DNA from: Salinimicrobium catena | GTDB lineage: Bacteria; Bacteroidota; Bacteroidia; Flavobacteriales; Flavobacteriaceae | Assembly: GCF_900102915.1 (NCBI RefSeq) | Contig: NZ_FNGG01000001.1 | Coordinates: 248,001-312,000 of the forward strand | Length of the DNA stretch: 64,000 bases | Direction of reading: 5' to 3' | Shown: piece after piece, positions 7,626 to 17,295 of the stretch | Position numbering within the stretch: the stretch's first letter is position 1 | Layout of the letters: every line of letters starts with the position of its first letter | Made by a program: the position numbers and the translations under genes | The notes under the pieces: generated by a model | Told to the model about the DNA's origin: nothing | Seen by the model: the letters and a program-made list of their open reading frames with translations, nothing else | Databases searched by the model: none

Positions 7626-9136
7626 TAGGAATCTTTTCTGGATTTCACATCTCGTTTATCAAGGGGTGAAAAAGCAGGGCCTTCAATGACATCTCCTGTA
7701 GCCTCAAACCGACTGCCGTGGCAGGGACAATCCCAGGATTTCTCGGCATCGTTCCAGTCTACTATACAGTCCATGTGCGTACAAACGGCCGAATGGCAAT
7801 GCACCTGGCCCGTCTCGTCTTTATAAACTGCCCATTTTTCGTCGTCCACCTCAACCACTTTTCCTTCTCCTATTCCTACTTCGTAAAATCTTTCAGCTTC
7901 GGCTTTGCCCGGCAGGTCCTTCAGGTATTGTTTGGCCACATTGATGTTCTCCTTGATGTAATTCTTTGCCGACTTTATCGGCGTGAACCTTTTGGCTTTG
8001 TACAACTCTGCCCACTCATTTTCCCTTCCGGAAAGCAGATCTTTGAAGATCATCGCCGAAAGCACTCCGTAGGTAAGCCCATCTGTAGAAAAACCAGTGG
8101 CGAAGTAGATACCGTCATCAGAACTTTCGCCAATGTACGGCAGCCCGTCTGCGGGTTTGTAATGCTGCGCGCTCCATTTGTATTCAATTTCGGCCACATC
8201 AAATAATTTGCGGGCATGTTGCTCGAGTTTCTCAAAGAACCTCTCGTAATTGTCCTCCTGCCCTACCTTGTGATGCCCGCCAAGAACCAGCACATAGTTC
8301 CCGGTGTGGTTCTTAAAAGTTCTCATGGAAGTGTGGAAGGTAGCTTCGGTATCCCAATAGATCCCGTCTGGGTAGTCGCCCGAATTCAGTTTGGCGGCGA
8401 TGGCATATTCGCGGTGAGGATAAATGGCCGTTTGTACCGGATAGATCCCTTTAGGAGAATGAGTGGCCAGGATCACCTTTTTGGCGGTCACTGTTCCGTG
8501 TTGGGTAGAAAGCACATGATCTTCCCCTTTTTCGATATGGTGTACGTTGGTGTGTTCGTAGATGTGGCAGTTTTCAGAATCGATCTTTTCTGCCAGGCCT
8601 CTCACAAAAGCTGCCGGATTGAACTGAGCCTGCCCTTCTACTTTAATGGCAGAACTCACCTGCACCGGGATAGGCAGTTCCTGAAGCGTATCTGCCTTTA
8701 TTCCGTAGTCTTTTGCAGTGATGATCTCCTTTTCAATGGTTTCATCTTTTTTATTCGTCTCGCTGAAGAGGTACCAGGGAACTCTTTTAAAATCGCATTT
8801 TATCTCATGTTCCTTTACAAGGTTTTCGATCAGGTCTACCGCGGCCGCTCTGGATTCGGCTACGGCACGAGCCGTCTTCTCATCCCATTTTGACTGAATG
8901 TGATGCAGGCGCTTATCGACCATTTTGTAAAGGTTCCCGGTAGAGTCTCCCGTGGTACCGCCCGCCAGTTCATGGCTTTCCAGAACGGCTACTTTTTTTC
9001 CCTCTTTAGCGAGGAAATAGGCACTGGTGATTCCGGTAATACCACCTCCCACGATGGCTACATCTACTGTGATGTTATTTTTTAGTGCCGGATAATTCGT
9101 TTTTTGGGCTTTGGCTTTCCAGAGAGATCGTGTCAT
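7625..9136 (-). CDS. FAD-dependent oxidoreductase with C-terminal Rieske [2Fe-2S] domain
   Basis: This 503-residue protein has no signal peptide. An N-terminal DAO-type FAD fold starts at [20 protein letters not shown] (dinucleotide motif GGGITG at 30-35) and runs to about residue 380, with the typical late motif [17 protein letters not shown] Rieske domain closes the protein, with cluster ligands CTHMDC (452-457) and CPCHGSRF (470-477) fully conserved. DAO-Rieske fusions occur across bacteria; the amine or sugar they oxidise is not established. The iron-sulphur domain should pass electrons from FAD onward, and the coupled membrane protein at 7284-7625 could receive them. The start at 9136 is the first Met before the fold. 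Domain calls are secure, the substrate unknown. Confidence 0.9.
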   Translation of the reverse strand: MTRSLWKAKAQKTNYPALKNNITVDVAIVGGGITGITSAYFLAKEGKKVAVLESHELAGGTTGDSTGNLYKMVDKRLHHIQSKWDEKTARAVAESRAAAVDLIENLVKEHEIKCDFKRVPWYLFSETNKKDETIEKEIITAKDYGIKADTLQELPIPVQVSSAIKVEGQAQFNPAAFVRGLAEKIDSENCHIYEHTNVHHIEKGEDHVLSTQHGTVTAKKVILATHSPKGIYPVQTAIYPHREYAIAAKLNSGDYPDGIYWDTEATFHTSMRTFKNHTGNYVLVLGGHHKVGQEDNYERFFEKLEQHARKLFDVAEIEYKWSAQHYKPADGLPYIGESSDDGIYFATGFSTDGLTYGVLSAMIFKDLLSGRENEWAELYKAKRFTPIKSAKNYIKENINVAKQYLKDLPGKAEAERFYEVGIGEGKVVEVDDEKWAVYKDETGQVHCHSAVCTHMDCIVDWNDAEKSWDCPCHGSRFEATGDVIEGPAFSPLDKRDVKSRKDS

Positions 9137-9202
9137 AATCAGGTGGTTTTACTTAAAATTAGCCAATGCAGGCAATACCTACCAAACCTGCGTAGTTAGG
9201 AT

Positions 9203-9236
9203 TTTGTTAATCTGTAACAAAGCTGTACTAGCTTCG
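9203..9236 (+). promoter_or_regulatory. Possible Bacteroidota promoter for the CarboxypepD gene
   Basis: TTTG at 9203-9206 and TAGCTTCG at 9229-9236 resemble the -33 TTTG and -7 TAnnTTTG boxes with a 22-bp spacer and one mismatch. Transcription would begin about 14 bases before the ATG at 9257. Confidence 0.35.
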
Positions 9237-9256
9237 TCTACTAAGAAACACGCGAC

Positions 9257-10758
9257 ATGAGAACCATCATTTTCCTTAGTTTTTTACTTTTTCAATTTTC
9301 AACGCTGCAAGCGCAGCAAGTGAAGGCTCAAGTGCTGGAATGGGGCAGCAAAAAGCCCGTTCCCTACGCCAACGTGATCTTCGGCGAGCACAAAGGTGTG
9401 GTGACCAACGAAGAAGGTTTTTTCAGCTTTACTTCGGAAGAATTACCGGCCACCCTGGAGATCTCTTCCCTGGGCTATGAAGCAGTGGAACTGAAACCGG
9501 AAGAGATCAACAACAGCATCGTGTACCTGAAGCCGGCAAGCATAGAACTAAAAGAAGTTTTCCTTAGCAATAAAGAACTGAGTCCGCGGGAGATCGTGGA
9601 AATGGCCAAAGAAAAAGTTGCCGATAATTATGATTTTGACCTGGGCCAGAAAAGAGTGTTTTACAGGGAATCTGATTTTAGCCATATCAGGAAGTTTGAT
9701 ATGAAGGTGGAAGAAAGCACCATTCCTGGTATAGATCAGAACCTGATGGATCGTATTGAGGCAGAAATGCCCAAGGTTACCGATTCTTATAAAGAAGTTT
9801 TAGCCGATCTCTACGGAAACTATGACAGCCAGAAAGTGAGGATCGTGAAAGCGGCAAACCTTTATAATCCGCAGAATACACAGTCCCTGGACCAACTTAC
9901 AGAACACCTGGAAACCCTTTTCAGGCAAAACCTGAAAGAGAGATCCTTCCTCAAGATCAGGTCGGGGCTGCTCGGGGTCAAGGTAGATGAGGACGAATTA
10001 AAAGAGGGCTTTGAAGATTCAGATACCGATAAAAAAGAAAAAACTCCGGAAGAAATTGCGGAGAAAGAGGCCAAGATAAAGAAAAACCTTCAGGAAGGCA
10101 CCGGTAAGGAGATCCAGTCTCTGCTGGCCAACATGTTCTGGAAAGAAGACATTGCATTTAACCTTTTTGAGAAGATCAGAAAATATGAATTTGACCTGCA
10201 GGGTATTCTGCACCTGGGGCAGAACACGGTCTATGTGATCAATTTTGAACCCAAACGCCGCGCAGATTTTAAAGGAAAGATCTTTATTGACGCCCATGAT
10301 TATGGCGTGCACCGCATAGAATATGAAAATGTGAGGCCGCTGAGCAAATTCAGATTGTTCGGCATTAGTGCCATTGATGACATTTACCGCGGCAAAATGT
10401 TCTTCATGAAAGATGAAAATGGAAAATACAGCCTCAGTTACCTGGAGCGCGAACTGGGGGAAACCGTCGGCATAGATCGTCCGTTGACCATTATCGAGAA
10501 GAACAGGCACGTTCCCGGCCGCAATAAGCAGAATGAGCTTGACCTGGAACTCGACATGCGCTTTGGGCAGGTGGAAAAGTGCAGCTGGTGGTCTATGAGA
10601 ACAGGCCGCTTGCCAGTGAAGAATATGAAGCTGTAAAAGGGCAGGAAACCTTTGAGTATCAGAAATTCAAATCTTACAACCCAGATTTCTGGGCAGGGTA
10701 CAACATCATAGAACCCAACGCGGCCATCAAAGAATTCACGGCAATGGAGGCGGAGTAA
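9257..10758 (+). pseudogene. CarboxypepD_reg-like surface/secreted protein gene, frameshifted near its 3' end
   Basis: The gene encodes a signal peptide (1-20, ending LQAQ), then a carboxypeptidase-regulatory-like beta domain (about 21-100: PVPYANVIFGEHKG, EGFFSF, LEISSLGYE), then a region typical of Bacteroidota surface proteins of unknown role. Frame 1 stops at 10636 after 459 residues with an unlikely tail. From about 10571 the -1 frame continues the protein well (VQLVVYENRPLASEEYEA, FEYQKFKSYNPDFWAGYNIIEPNAAIKEF) and ends at the TAA at 10756-10758. One base is missing within GTGGAAAAG at 10571-10579; GTGGGAAAAG would give a continuous 500-residue protein. It is either a recent pseudogene or a sequencing error in a short G/A run. 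The lost end is only about 60 residues. Confidence 0.75.
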
Positions 10759-10825
10759 TGCCTTCAACGGTCACGGCTATTTTTTGTGAGAGAAAATCGT
10801 ATCTTGGGAAAAATTTTCCCGAACC

Positions 10826-11326
10826 ATGAAAAACCTTCTATTTTTCTGCCTTAGCGTGGTATTGTTTACCGGCTTTACAGGCCATGCGCAGGCACCTAAA
10901 GAAAATATCAATAAGATGCTGGAGGCCTGGCACGATGCCGCCGCCCGTGCAGATTATGACGCTTACTTCAGCAAAATGGCCGATGAATCCATTTTCATTG
11001 GCACAGATCCCACCGAGAACTGGGAAAAAGACGAATTCGCAAAATGGTCAAAACCATACTTCGACAAAGGAAAAGCATGGAGCTTCTCCACCCTTGAACG
11101 CAACATCTTTCTGCAGGAAGATTGCGACATCGCCTGGTTCGATGAGCTGCTGGAGACCCAAATGGGAATCTGCCGTGGTTCGGGCGTGGTTGCCAAAGAA
11201 GACGGCGAATGGAAGGTAAAACATTATGTGCTTTCCATTGAGATCCCCAATGAAAATGTGGACCAGATCACCGAGATCAAAAAAGACTTCGACCAAAAAC
11301 TTATTTCCAAAATAAAATCTGAATAG
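10826..11326 (+). CDS. Secreted SnoaL-like (NTF2-fold) protein
   Basis: The 166-residue product has a signal peptide (1-22, ending GHAQ) and one SnoaL/DUF4440-type NTF2 domain: a helical start (INKMLEAWHDAAARADYDAYFSKMADESIFIGTD) followed by beta strands ending DGEWKVKHYVLSIEI. This fold makes a small cone-shaped pocket and serves enzymes and binding proteins alike; no catalytic residues identify a reaction. It is separated by one base from the S9 peptidase gene downstream, so the two form an operon and probably both act in the periplasm. A second SnoaL-type protein is encoded at 28198-28647. Confidence 0.8.
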   Translation: MKNLLFFCLSVVLFTGFTGHAQAPKENINKMLEAWHDAAARADYDAYFSKMADESIFIGTDPTENWEKDEFAKWSKPYFDKGKAWSFSTLERNIFLQEDCDIAWFDELLETQMGICRGSGVVAKEDGEWKVKHYVLSIEIPNENVDQITEIKKDFDQKLISKIKSE

Positions 11327-11327
11327 C

Positions 11328-14189
11328 ATGTTTCAAAGAATTGCCCTCCTGGCCCTTTTCCTGGGGTCGGGCCTATGTTTTGCCCAGGAAAAAAAGTCGC
11401 TTACCCATGAAGACTACAACCTTTGGAAGCGCGTACAAAATACCCAGATCTCCAAAGACGGGAACACCATTGTCACTACCATAGTGACCGGTACCGGCCG
11501 TGGTAACGGATACATCAAGATCTACAATGCAAAGACCGGTGAATCCTTCACTTTTGAGAATGGTTATAACAGTCGTATTTCAGGAGACGGTAATTACGTT
11601 TATTTTCTGCGGAAGCCTGCTTATGAGCTTACCCGCAGTGAAAAGAAAGAGGAGGTCAAGGAAGAAAAACGCACTAAAGATGCTTTTTTCATCTATGACG
11701 TGGCAACGAATAAGATCCTGGATTCTGTGCAAAGGGTGAAGAAATTCGAAGCGCCCGAAGACGTCACCGGCTGGGTGGTGATCGAGAAGCACAAAGACCT
11801 GAAGCCGGAAAAAGACACCACTGCCGCAAAAGCTTCCGAAGAAAAAGAAAAAGACAGCCTGAAGACCAGAAAGCCAGAAAATCTTGCTTTAAAAGCAGAT
11901 TACGCCCTGGTATACCACCTCAAAAAAGGGAAAACAGACAGCATTTTCCAGATCAAGGATCTTGCCTTGCCTAAAGAAGGGAACCGCTTCATCTTTTCGA
12001 CCACAAAAGGCGAAAAGAAAGGCGATCTTGGGGTTTTTGCCTATGATGTTAGAGAGATGAGCAGAAAACAGCTGGATACGGGACGGTATTCCTACACTCA
12101 ACTGGCCATAGACAACAGCGGGCAGCAGCTGGCCTATATTTCGGCAAAGGATTCTACGGAAACCGATTCGCTGAAGTATGAGCTGTTTTACGTAAAAGAC
12201 CTGGCTCAAAAACAACTTACCGACACCCTTGGAAAGAATCTGAAAAAGAACTGGAAGCTCAGCGCAGCCCAGCAGCCGCAGTTTTCAGAGAACGGTAAAA
12301 GACTATTCTTCTACTCCCGCCCTGTGCGTGACCTGGACGTTGACACCACCCTGCTTGATGAGGAAATTCCGCAGGTAGACGTGTGGAGCTACAAGGACAA
12401 ATTGATCCAGCCCGAGCAAAAAGCCAGACTTGAAGAGTTAAAAGACAAGGCCTACAGATCATTTTATGACACCTCAAGCGGGCAGATCGTGCAGCTGCAT
12501 GATGAGACGCTGGAGTATATCAAGCTTGGTGACACCGGGGAACAGCGTTACGCGCTGGGTTATACCAGTACCCCGTATAATGTGCAGCGCAGCTGGGAAT
12601 ATCCGTGGTTACGCGATTACTACATTGTAGATACCCAAACCGGAGAAAAAAGGCTGGCCATCGAGGCCCAGGCTATGGACCCGGATCTTTCTCCTGACGG
12701 GAATTTCGCGGTTTATTATGATATGGAAGACCGTAACTGGTGGGTACTTGACCTAAAAGCCAACACCAAAAGAAGCCTGACGAAAGACCTACAGGTGAAT
12801 TTCTTTGATGAGGAAAACGACGTGCCTACCATGCCATGGCCATACGGATTTGGTGGTTTTACAGAAGACGGAAAAGTGCTTCTTTACGACCAGTTCGACA
12901 TCTGGAGCACTTCCCTGGCAAAAGCTGAAAAACCGGTGAACATCACCCGTGACGGCAGAAAAAACCAGATCGTTTACCGCACGCTTCGGCTGGATCCCGA
13001 TCACCGGAATAATGCCAGCACCTACCACAAAGATTTACTGGTCACTGCTTTTGATGAAAAAGACAAATCTGAGGCTCTTTTCAGCCTTAATTCCAGAAAC
13101 GGAAAAAAACAGGTACTTATTGAAGATGCGGCACATCACCTGAGTGATTTCGAATTGGCAGAGAATGACGACAACCTGGTTTTTGCCAAAGAGAACTTTC
13201 AGCATTTCCCTGATGTGCACCTGCTAAAAGGACCAAAATCACAGCCTGTACAGCTGACCAATGCGAATCCGCAGCAACAGGATTTCAAATGGGGAACCGT
13301 GGAGATGATCTCCTGGGAGGCCTATGACGGCACGCAGCTTGACGGACTCCTGTACAAGCCCGAAGATTTCGATCCCAACAAAAAATATCCGCTTATCACC
13401 TATTTCTACGAGAAGCGTAGTGACAACCTCAACCGTTACCACAGTCCGCAGCCAAGCGCCTCTATTGTGAACATGAGTTACCTGGTAAGCAACGACTACG
13501 TAGTATTCGTTCCGGATATTGTCTATAAAGAAGGAAAGCCGGGAGAGAGCGCCTATAATGCGATCGTTTCGGGAGTAGAAGCGGTGGAAGAATTAGGATT
13601 CATCGACTCCGAAAATATGGCCATTCAGGGACAAAGCTGGGGTGGTTACCAGGTGGCACATTTGGTTACCGTAACCAACAAATTCAAAGCTGCCATGGCC
13701 GGTGCACCGGTGAGCAACATGACATCAGCCTACGGGGGCATCAGGTGGCAAAGCGGGTTGAGCCGTGCCTTCCAGTATGAGAAGACCCAAAGCCGAATAG
13801 GAAAGAACCTGTGGGAAGGTTTTGACCTGTACATCGAAAACTCTCCTCTTTTTGGGATCCCCAATATCGAAACTCCGCTCTTGATCATGCATAATGATGA
13901 GGACGGGGCAGTTCCCTACTACCAGGGCATTGAAATGTTCATGGGAATGCGAAGGCTTAACAAGCCGGTATGGCTTTTGGTCTATAACGACGAGGCGCAC
14001 AACCTAAGGAAGACCAAGAACAGGTTTGACCTTTCCATAAGAATGATGCAGTTCTTTGATCATTACCTTAAAGGTGCCCCGGCACCCGAGTGGATGACCC
14101 AGGGAGTTCCGGCGGTGATGAAGGGCAAAGACCTGCGCTATGACCTGGATGTCAAAGCCACTTCTGCAGGCAGTGAAACAGCTAATTAA
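11328..14189 (+). CDS. Secreted S9 family prolyl-oligopeptidase-type peptidase
   Basis: This 953-residue protein has a signal peptide (1-20, ending CFAQ), a long beta-propeller region and a C-terminal alpha/beta-hydrolase domain. The triad is present: Ser770 in GQSWGGY, Asp859 in HNDEDGAVP and His891 in DEAHNL. The N-terminal part has a charged Lys/Glu segment near 100-180 that lengthens the protein beyond the usual 700 or so residues. Members cleave short peptides, often after proline or with dipeptidyl activity, here in the periplasm. The SnoaL gene lies one base upstream and an M13 metallopeptidase 62 bases downstream, giving a peptide-degradation group. The family is certain, the exact specificity is not. 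Confidence 0.93.
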   Translation: MFQRIALLALFLGSGLCFAQEKKSLTHEDYNLWKRVQNTQISKDGNTIVTTIVTGTGRGNGYIKIYNAKTGESFTFENGYNSRISGDGNYVYFLRKPAYELTRSEKKEEVKEEKRTKDAFFIYDVATNKILDSVQRVKKFEAPEDVTGWVVIEKHKDLKPEKDTTAAKASEEKEKDSLKTRKPENLALKADYALVYHLKKGKTDSIFQIKDLALPKEGNRFIFSTTKGEKKGDLGVFAYDVREMSRKQLDTGRYSYTQLAIDNSGQQLAYISAKDSTETDSLKYELFYVKDLAQKQLTDTLGKNLKKNWKLSAAQQPQFSENGKRLFFYSRPVRDLDVDTTLLDEEIPQVDVWSYKDKLIQPEQKARLEELKDKAYRSFYDTSSGQIVQLHDETLEYIKLGDTGEQRYALGYTSTPYNVQRSWEYPWLRDYYIVDTQTGEKRLAIEAQAMDPDLSPDGNFAVYYDMEDRNWWVLDLKANTKRSLTKDLQVNFFDEENDVPTMPWPYGFGGFTEDGKVLLYDQFDIWSTSLAKAEKPVNITRDGRKNQIVYRTLRLDPDHRNNASTYHKDLLVTAFDEKDKSEALFSLNSRNGKKQVLIEDAAHHLSDFELAENDDNLVFAKENFQHFPDVHLLKGPKSQPVQLTNANPQQQDFKWGTVEMISWEAYDGTQLDGLLYKPEDFDPNKKYPLITYFYEKRSDNLNRYHSPQPSASIVNMSYLVSNDYVVFVPDIVYKEGKPGESAYNAIVSGVEAVEELGFIDSENMAIQGQSWGGYQVAHLVTVTNKFKAAMAGAPVSNMTSAYGGIRWQSGLSRAFQYEKTQSRIGKNLWEGFDLYIENSPLFGIPNIETPLLIMHNDEDGAVPYYQGIEMFMGMRRLNKPVWLLVYNDEAHNLRKTKNRFDLSIRMMQFFDHYLKGAPAPEWMTQGVPAVMKGKDLRYDLDVKATSAGSETAN

Positions 14190-14251
14190 AAACTTATGAA
14201 AACATCAGTTTTCTTTACTACTTTTCGCATCCAATAAAAATTTATCAATAC

Positions 14252-16318
14252 ATGAAGAGAATACACAAGGCATTCCTTTTTCCAATGGCAGCAGCGACGA
14301 TCATGGTCGGCTGTAAGGATGATAAGGAAACCGCACAAGTTGAAGAGACAAGAGGGATCAACCTCGAGAACATGGATACCACCGTTACTGCCCGCGAAGA
14401 TTTCTTCCGGTTCGTGAACGGGCGCTGGTTGGACACCAACCAGATCCCAGAAGACAAGACCGTATGGGGCAGTTTTAACGAATTAAGAGAACAGACCGAT
14501 GCAGATGCACTTGCCCTTTTAGAGGCCGCGTCTAAAAATGAGAAGCTTGATGCGGCCAGCGACCAGGCAAAAGCGGTCTATTTGTACAAGACGATCATGG
14601 ATACGGCTACCCGCAACGAGCAGGGAATAAAACCTATTGAGCCTTACCTGGCCAAGATCGAAGCAATTGAAACCAAAGAAGACCTGCAGCAATACCTTAC
14701 CGAAATGCAAAAGTATGGCGGCGGCGGATTCTTCAGCTTCGGAGTGGGCGCCGATGCCAAAAATTCCAACAGGAACGCAGCTTACCTGTCTCCTGGAGGC
14801 TTAGGCCTGCCGGACCGGGATTATTATGTGGCACAGGATCCTGATTCTAAGGAAAAACGTGAAAAATATGAGGCTCATATTACCAGGATGCTTCAGTACT
14901 TAGGAGATTCAAAAGAGGAAGCAGCACTTAGCGCAAAGAAGATCCTCGCTTTTGAGACCGCTATGGCCGAGCCCAGACTGGACAAGGTGGAGCGTCGCGA
15001 TGCCCGCAAGACCTATAATCCTATGACAGTGGCCCAACTTCAGAAGACCACTCCGGCTATTAACTGGAACAAATTCTTCAGCGAGATCGGGGCCAAAGAT
15101 GTGGACACCGTCATTGTTCGTCAGCCCAAGTACATGGCTTCATTGCAGTCGGCACTTTCTGCCAGCAATGTAGATGACTGGAAAGAATATCTAAGATGGA
15201 CCCTGTTCAATGATGCTGCCGGCATGCTGACCACCGAAATCGAAAGAGCGAACTGGGAATTCTACGAGCAGACTCTTAGAGGTGCCCAGGAGCAACTGCC
15301 AAGAGACGAGCGTGCCCTGTCAACCATCAACGGAACAGTTGGCGAAGCCCTCGGAAAATTATACGTGGAAGAACATTTCCCTGCTGAAGCCAAAGCTACT
15401 GCTGAAGAAATGATACAGAACGTGGTAAAGGCATTCGAAAACCGAATTGATCAGCTTACCTGGATGAGCGACAGCACCAAGGTAAAGGCCAAGGAAAAGC
15501 TGAACACCACTACCATTAAAGTCGGCTATCCGGATAAATGGAAAGACTACAGCACGCTTGAAGTGAAAAAGCCTGAAGAAGGCGGATCTTACTTCCAGAA
15601 CATGCTGAATGCCGCCAAATGGCACGTGGAAGAGAACATGGCCAAGTTGGGGCAGCCGGTTGACAAGAGCGAGTGGTTCATGGCACCGCAGATCGTGAAC
15701 GCTTACTACAACCCAAGCTACAACGAGATCGTATTCCCTGCGGCTATTTTACAGCCGCCTTTCTATGACTATAAGGCCGATGCTGCCGTGAACTACGGCG
15801 GAATTGGAGCCGTAATCGGTCATGAGATCTCTCATGGATTTGATGACAGCGGCGCACGCTTTGATGCCGATGGAAACCTGAACAACTGGTGGACCGAGAA
15901 AGACCTGGAGCAGTTCGAAACTTTAGGTGGAGCCCTGGCAGACCAGTACAGTGCCATTGAAGTGCTTGACAGCGTATACATCAACGGAAAATTCACATTA
16001 GGTGAGAACATTGGAGATTTAGGAGGTGTGAACGCCGCCTATGATGGCCTCCAGATACACCTTGAAGAACATGGAAACCCAGGAAAGATCGACGGATTCA
16101 CTCCGGAGCAGCGTTTCTTTATGAGCTGGGCTACTGTTTGGAGAACCAAGATGCGAGAGGAAGCCTTGAGGAACAGGATCAAAACCGATCCGCACTCCCC
16201 AGGACAGTACCGCGCTTATGTTCCATTACAGAACATTGACGTCTTCTATGAAGCTTTCAACATTCAGGAAGGAGATCCAATGTACGTGAAGCCTGAGAAC
16301 CGGGTGAAGATCTGGTAA
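14252..16318 (+). CDS. Lipoprotein M13 family metallopeptidase (neprilysin-like, PepO type)
   Basis: The 688-residue product has a lipoprotein signal with VGC (Cys21). The gluzincin zinc site HEISH is at 524-528, the third ligand Glu585 and the assisting Asp589 are in GENIGDLGG, and NAYYNPSYNEIVFPAAILQ precedes the active site as in all M13 enzymes. The C-terminus VKPENRVKIW matches the family's usual end (CxVW-like). M13 enzymes cleave oligopeptides under about 40 residues; bacterial members are PepO-like. Placement after the S9 peptidase suggests shared work on peptides outside the cytoplasm. A terminator follows at 16391-16421. Length and motifs are fully normal. Confidence 0.94.
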   Translation: MKRIHKAFLFPMAAATIMVGCKDDKETAQVEETRGINLENMDTTVTAREDFFRFVNGRWLDTNQIPEDKTVWGSFNELREQTDADALALLEAASKNEKLDAASDQAKAVYLYKTIMDTATRNEQGIKPIEPYLAKIEAIETKEDLQQYLTEMQKYGGGGFFSFGVGADAKNSNRNAAYLSPGGLGLPDRDYYVAQDPDSKEKREKYEAHITRMLQYLGDSKEEAALSAKKILAFETAMAEPRLDKVERRDARKTYNPMTVAQLQKTTPAINWNKFFSEIGAKDVDTVIVRQPKYMASLQSALSASNVDDWKEYLRWTLFNDAAGMLTTEIERANWEFYEQTLRGAQEQLPRDERALSTINGTVGEALGKLYVEEHFPAEAKATAEEMIQNVVKAFENRIDQLTWMSDSTKVKAKEKLNTTTIKVGYPDKWKDYSTLEVKKPEEGGSYFQNMLNAAKWHVEENMAKLGQPVDKSEWFMAPQIVNAYYNPSYNEIVFPAAILQPPFYDYKADAAVNYGGIGAVIGHEISHGFDDSGARFDADGNLNNWWTEKDLEQFETLGGALADQYSAIEVLDSVYINGKFTLGENIGDLGGVNAAYDGLQIHLEEHGNPGKIDGFTPEQRFFMSWATVWRTKMREEALRNRIKTDPHSPGQYRAYVPLQNIDVFYEAFNIQEGDPMYVKPENRVKIW

Positions 16319-16344
16319 GATTCTTCTGAAATATTAGAGGTTCT

Positions 16345-16372
16345 TTGTCATTCCGACGAAGGAGGAATCTCT
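16345..16372 (+). repeat. Dispersed repeat with core TCATTCCGACGAAGGAGGAA
   Basis: The spacer after the M13 gene holds TTGTCATTCC followed by GACGAAGGAGGAATCTCT, with ATTCC (16350-16354) and GGAAT (16364-16368) forming a small stem. I recognise this as a repeat common in Bacteroidota spacers; only one copy is in the window. Confidence 0.5.
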
Positions 16373-16390
16373 TAAAAACTAAAATTTTCT

Positions 16391-16421
16391 AAGCCTCTTC
16401 TTAACAGAAGGGGCTTTTTTT
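16391..16421 (+). terminator. Intrinsic terminator after the M13 peptidase gene
   Basis: AAGCCTCTTCT (16391-16401) pairs with AGAAGGGGCTT (16406-16416) with one G-U pair and a 4-base loop, followed by seven T. Confidence 0.8.
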
Positions 16422-16442
16422 ATGTAAAACGACCAGATCAAA

Positions 16443-16473
16443 TTGTTTTCGCCATAAAATAAAATTAACTTTA
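16443..16473 (+). promoter_or_regulatory. Possible Bacteroidota promoter for the methyltransferase gene
   Basis: TTG at 16443-16445, a 20-bp spacer and TAACTTTA at 16466-16473 fit the TTG/TAnnTTTG pattern with one mismatch. The coding start is at 16526. Confidence 0.4.
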
Positions 16474-16525
16474 TTACCCCTCTCCGCAGTTAGTCAACCT
16501 ACTCTCTTTAATTACCGTAAGAGCC

Positions 16526-17161
16526 ATGGACACATACAAGGAAACATTCAACACCTGGAATAAAGTAGCTAAACTCTACCAGGACAGCTTCTTTGACTTT
16601 AACCTGTACAATGACACCTATGATGCTTTTTGCGCGCTTTTGCCTGCTGCAGGCTCAAAGATCCTTGACCTGGGCTGTGGCCCCGGTAATATCACCAATT
16701 ACCTTCTCCATAAGCGAGCCGATTATAAGATCACCGGGATAGATGTCTCTCCACAAATGCTGGAGCTCGCCAAAAAGAACAATCCAACTGCCGACTTTAA
16801 GGTCATGGATATCCGCGATCTGCAGACTCTCGATAAAAGATTTCACGGTATCATTGCGGGCTTCTGTGCACCCTATTTATCTGCGGAAGACCTGCGGCAG
16901 CTTTGGAAAGCAGCAACCAGATTACTTATTGATCCAGGCATTTTGTATTTCAGCTTTGTTGAAGGTGATCCGCAGGATTCAGGATATCAAACAGGAGGTG
17001 ACGGTAGTCGGGTTTTCTTCTATTATCATCTTCTTTCTGATATTACTCAGGAGCTCAAGGAAAACGGCTTTGAGATAGTTCAGATCTATTACAAAATTTA
17101 CCGGCGGCTTGGAAAACCGAAAGAAACACATACGATTTTGCTAACCCGGAAGATATCTTGA
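16526..17161 (+). CDS. Class I SAM-dependent methyltransferase
   Basis: The 211-residue product is a single Rossmann-type methyltransferase domain. Motif I KILDLGCGPGNIT lies at 45-57 (DLGCGPG at 48-54), followed by ITGIDVSPQMLELAKK (acidic Asp binding the ribose hydroxyls) and DFKVMDIRDL (motif III region). The post-motif FSFVEGDPQDSGY does not resemble a particular substrate class. No neighbour reveals the substrate, since the gene is flanked by terminators or spacers on both sides. It belongs to the Methyltransf_11/25 group; small molecule, lipid or quinone are all possible. Confidence 0.85.
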   Translation: MDTYKETFNTWNKVAKLYQDSFFDFNLYNDTYDAFCALLPAAGSKILDLGCGPGNITNYLLHKRADYKITGIDVSPQMLELAKKNNPTADFKVMDIRDLQTLDKRFHGIIAGFCAPYLSAEDLRQLWKAATRLLIDPGILYFSFVEGDPQDSGYQTGGDGSRVFFYYHLLSDITQELKENGFEIVQIYYKIYRRLGKPKETHTILLTRKIS

Positions 17162-17295
17162 TAAGTCGATTCACGGAGCTTTTTTTAAATTCTCCGAGAG
17201 TTCTTAAAAAAATTAACAATATATTAGCAATCAGATAATTTTTGCTTCTCCCTACACAGCAGGATTATCAGTAATAAAGCTCCAAACCTGATCAT

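Noticed and set aside
8216-8893. 225-codon open frame antisense to the FAD-Rieske gene
   Set aside because: Contained within a gene with complete FAD and Rieske motifs.
10571-10579. Programmed -1 frameshift
   Set aside because: There is no X-XXY-YYZ slippery heptamer or clear downstream stem; a lost base is simpler.
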